The notes beneath the pieces are model-generated. The model did no database searches. It worked only from the letters and a program-made list of their open reading frames with translations, and was not told the DNA's origin. A stretch of DNA of 15,872 bases from Bacteroidales bacterium UBA2030 (GTDB lineage: Bacteria; Bacteroidota; Bacteroidia; Bacteroidales; TTA-H9). The stretch is taken from contig DDBO01000114.1 of the NCBI GenBank assembly GCA_002332755.1, positions 1 through 15,872 on the forward strand, given 5' to 3'. Shown piece by piece: positions 15,796 to 15,872 of the stretch. A program made the position numbers and the translations under genes. Position 1 is the stretch's first letter; each line of letters begins with the position of its first letter.

Positions 15796-15872
15796 TTCAG
15801 GATCACAATAAGTAATTTTCTTTTCAGATTTTATTTTTTTCTCGATAATAAATCACATCCGTCCAAAATAAT

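Overview
The window looks like a chromosomal segment of a member of the Bacteroidota, most likely in or near the Bacteroidales. Two divergent genes encode secreted proteins ending in type IX secretion (T9SS) C-terminal sorting domains (last residues LVVSR and IVISR). Upstream regions contain candidate TAnnTTTG boxes, the -7 promoter element of this phylum, and Shine-Dalgarno sequences are weak. No RNA gene, CRISPR array, transposase or integrase was seen.

Layout. (1) Positions 1-7054, + strand: six tightly packed genes that look like an envelope-glycan or lipid-linked glycosylation operon. In order they are a 5'-truncated SGNH-hydrolase-like protein, a polytopic GT-C-like membrane protein, a polyprenyl-phosphate-type family 2 glycosyltransferase, a class I methyltransferase, an FrhB/FdhB-family protein that has lost several cysteines, and a flippase-like LPG_synthase_TM protein. 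(2) Positions 7074-12004, - strand: a 1377-residue surface protein made of five lamin-tail/PKD units plus a T9SS signal. It is followed, with a 4-base GTGA overlap, by a DUF1295 (steroid 5-alpha-reductase-like) membrane protein. (3) Positions 12139-13902, + strand: a secreted GH18 glycosidase-like protein with a CUB-like domain and a T9SS signal, divergent from the surface protein across 134 bp. (4) Positions 13928-14641, - strand: a ComF-family phosphoribosyltransferase. (5) Positions 14866-15795, - strand: an AT-rich gene with four DnaJ-type CxxCxGxG zinc motifs and a PEGA-like domain but no J domain. Its 5' end may be broken by a homopolymer frameshift.

How the genes may work together. In the first block, the GT2 enzyme could charge a polyprenyl phosphate with a sugar, the flippase-like protein could help move it across the membrane, and the GT-C protein could transfer it outside. 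The SGNH protein could edit acyl groups. The first two proteins appear to share a C-terminal beta-sandwich domain, which suggests they act on the same extracytoplasmic glycan; this is inference. The divergent T9SS pair forms a second, surface-exposed unit. The most unusual items are the shared C-terminal domain, the cysteine-depleted FrhB homologue, the exactly spaced cysteine lattice of the LTD-PKD array, the fused-looking expression of that array with DUF1295, and the J-less DnaJ-zinc-finger/PEGA protein.
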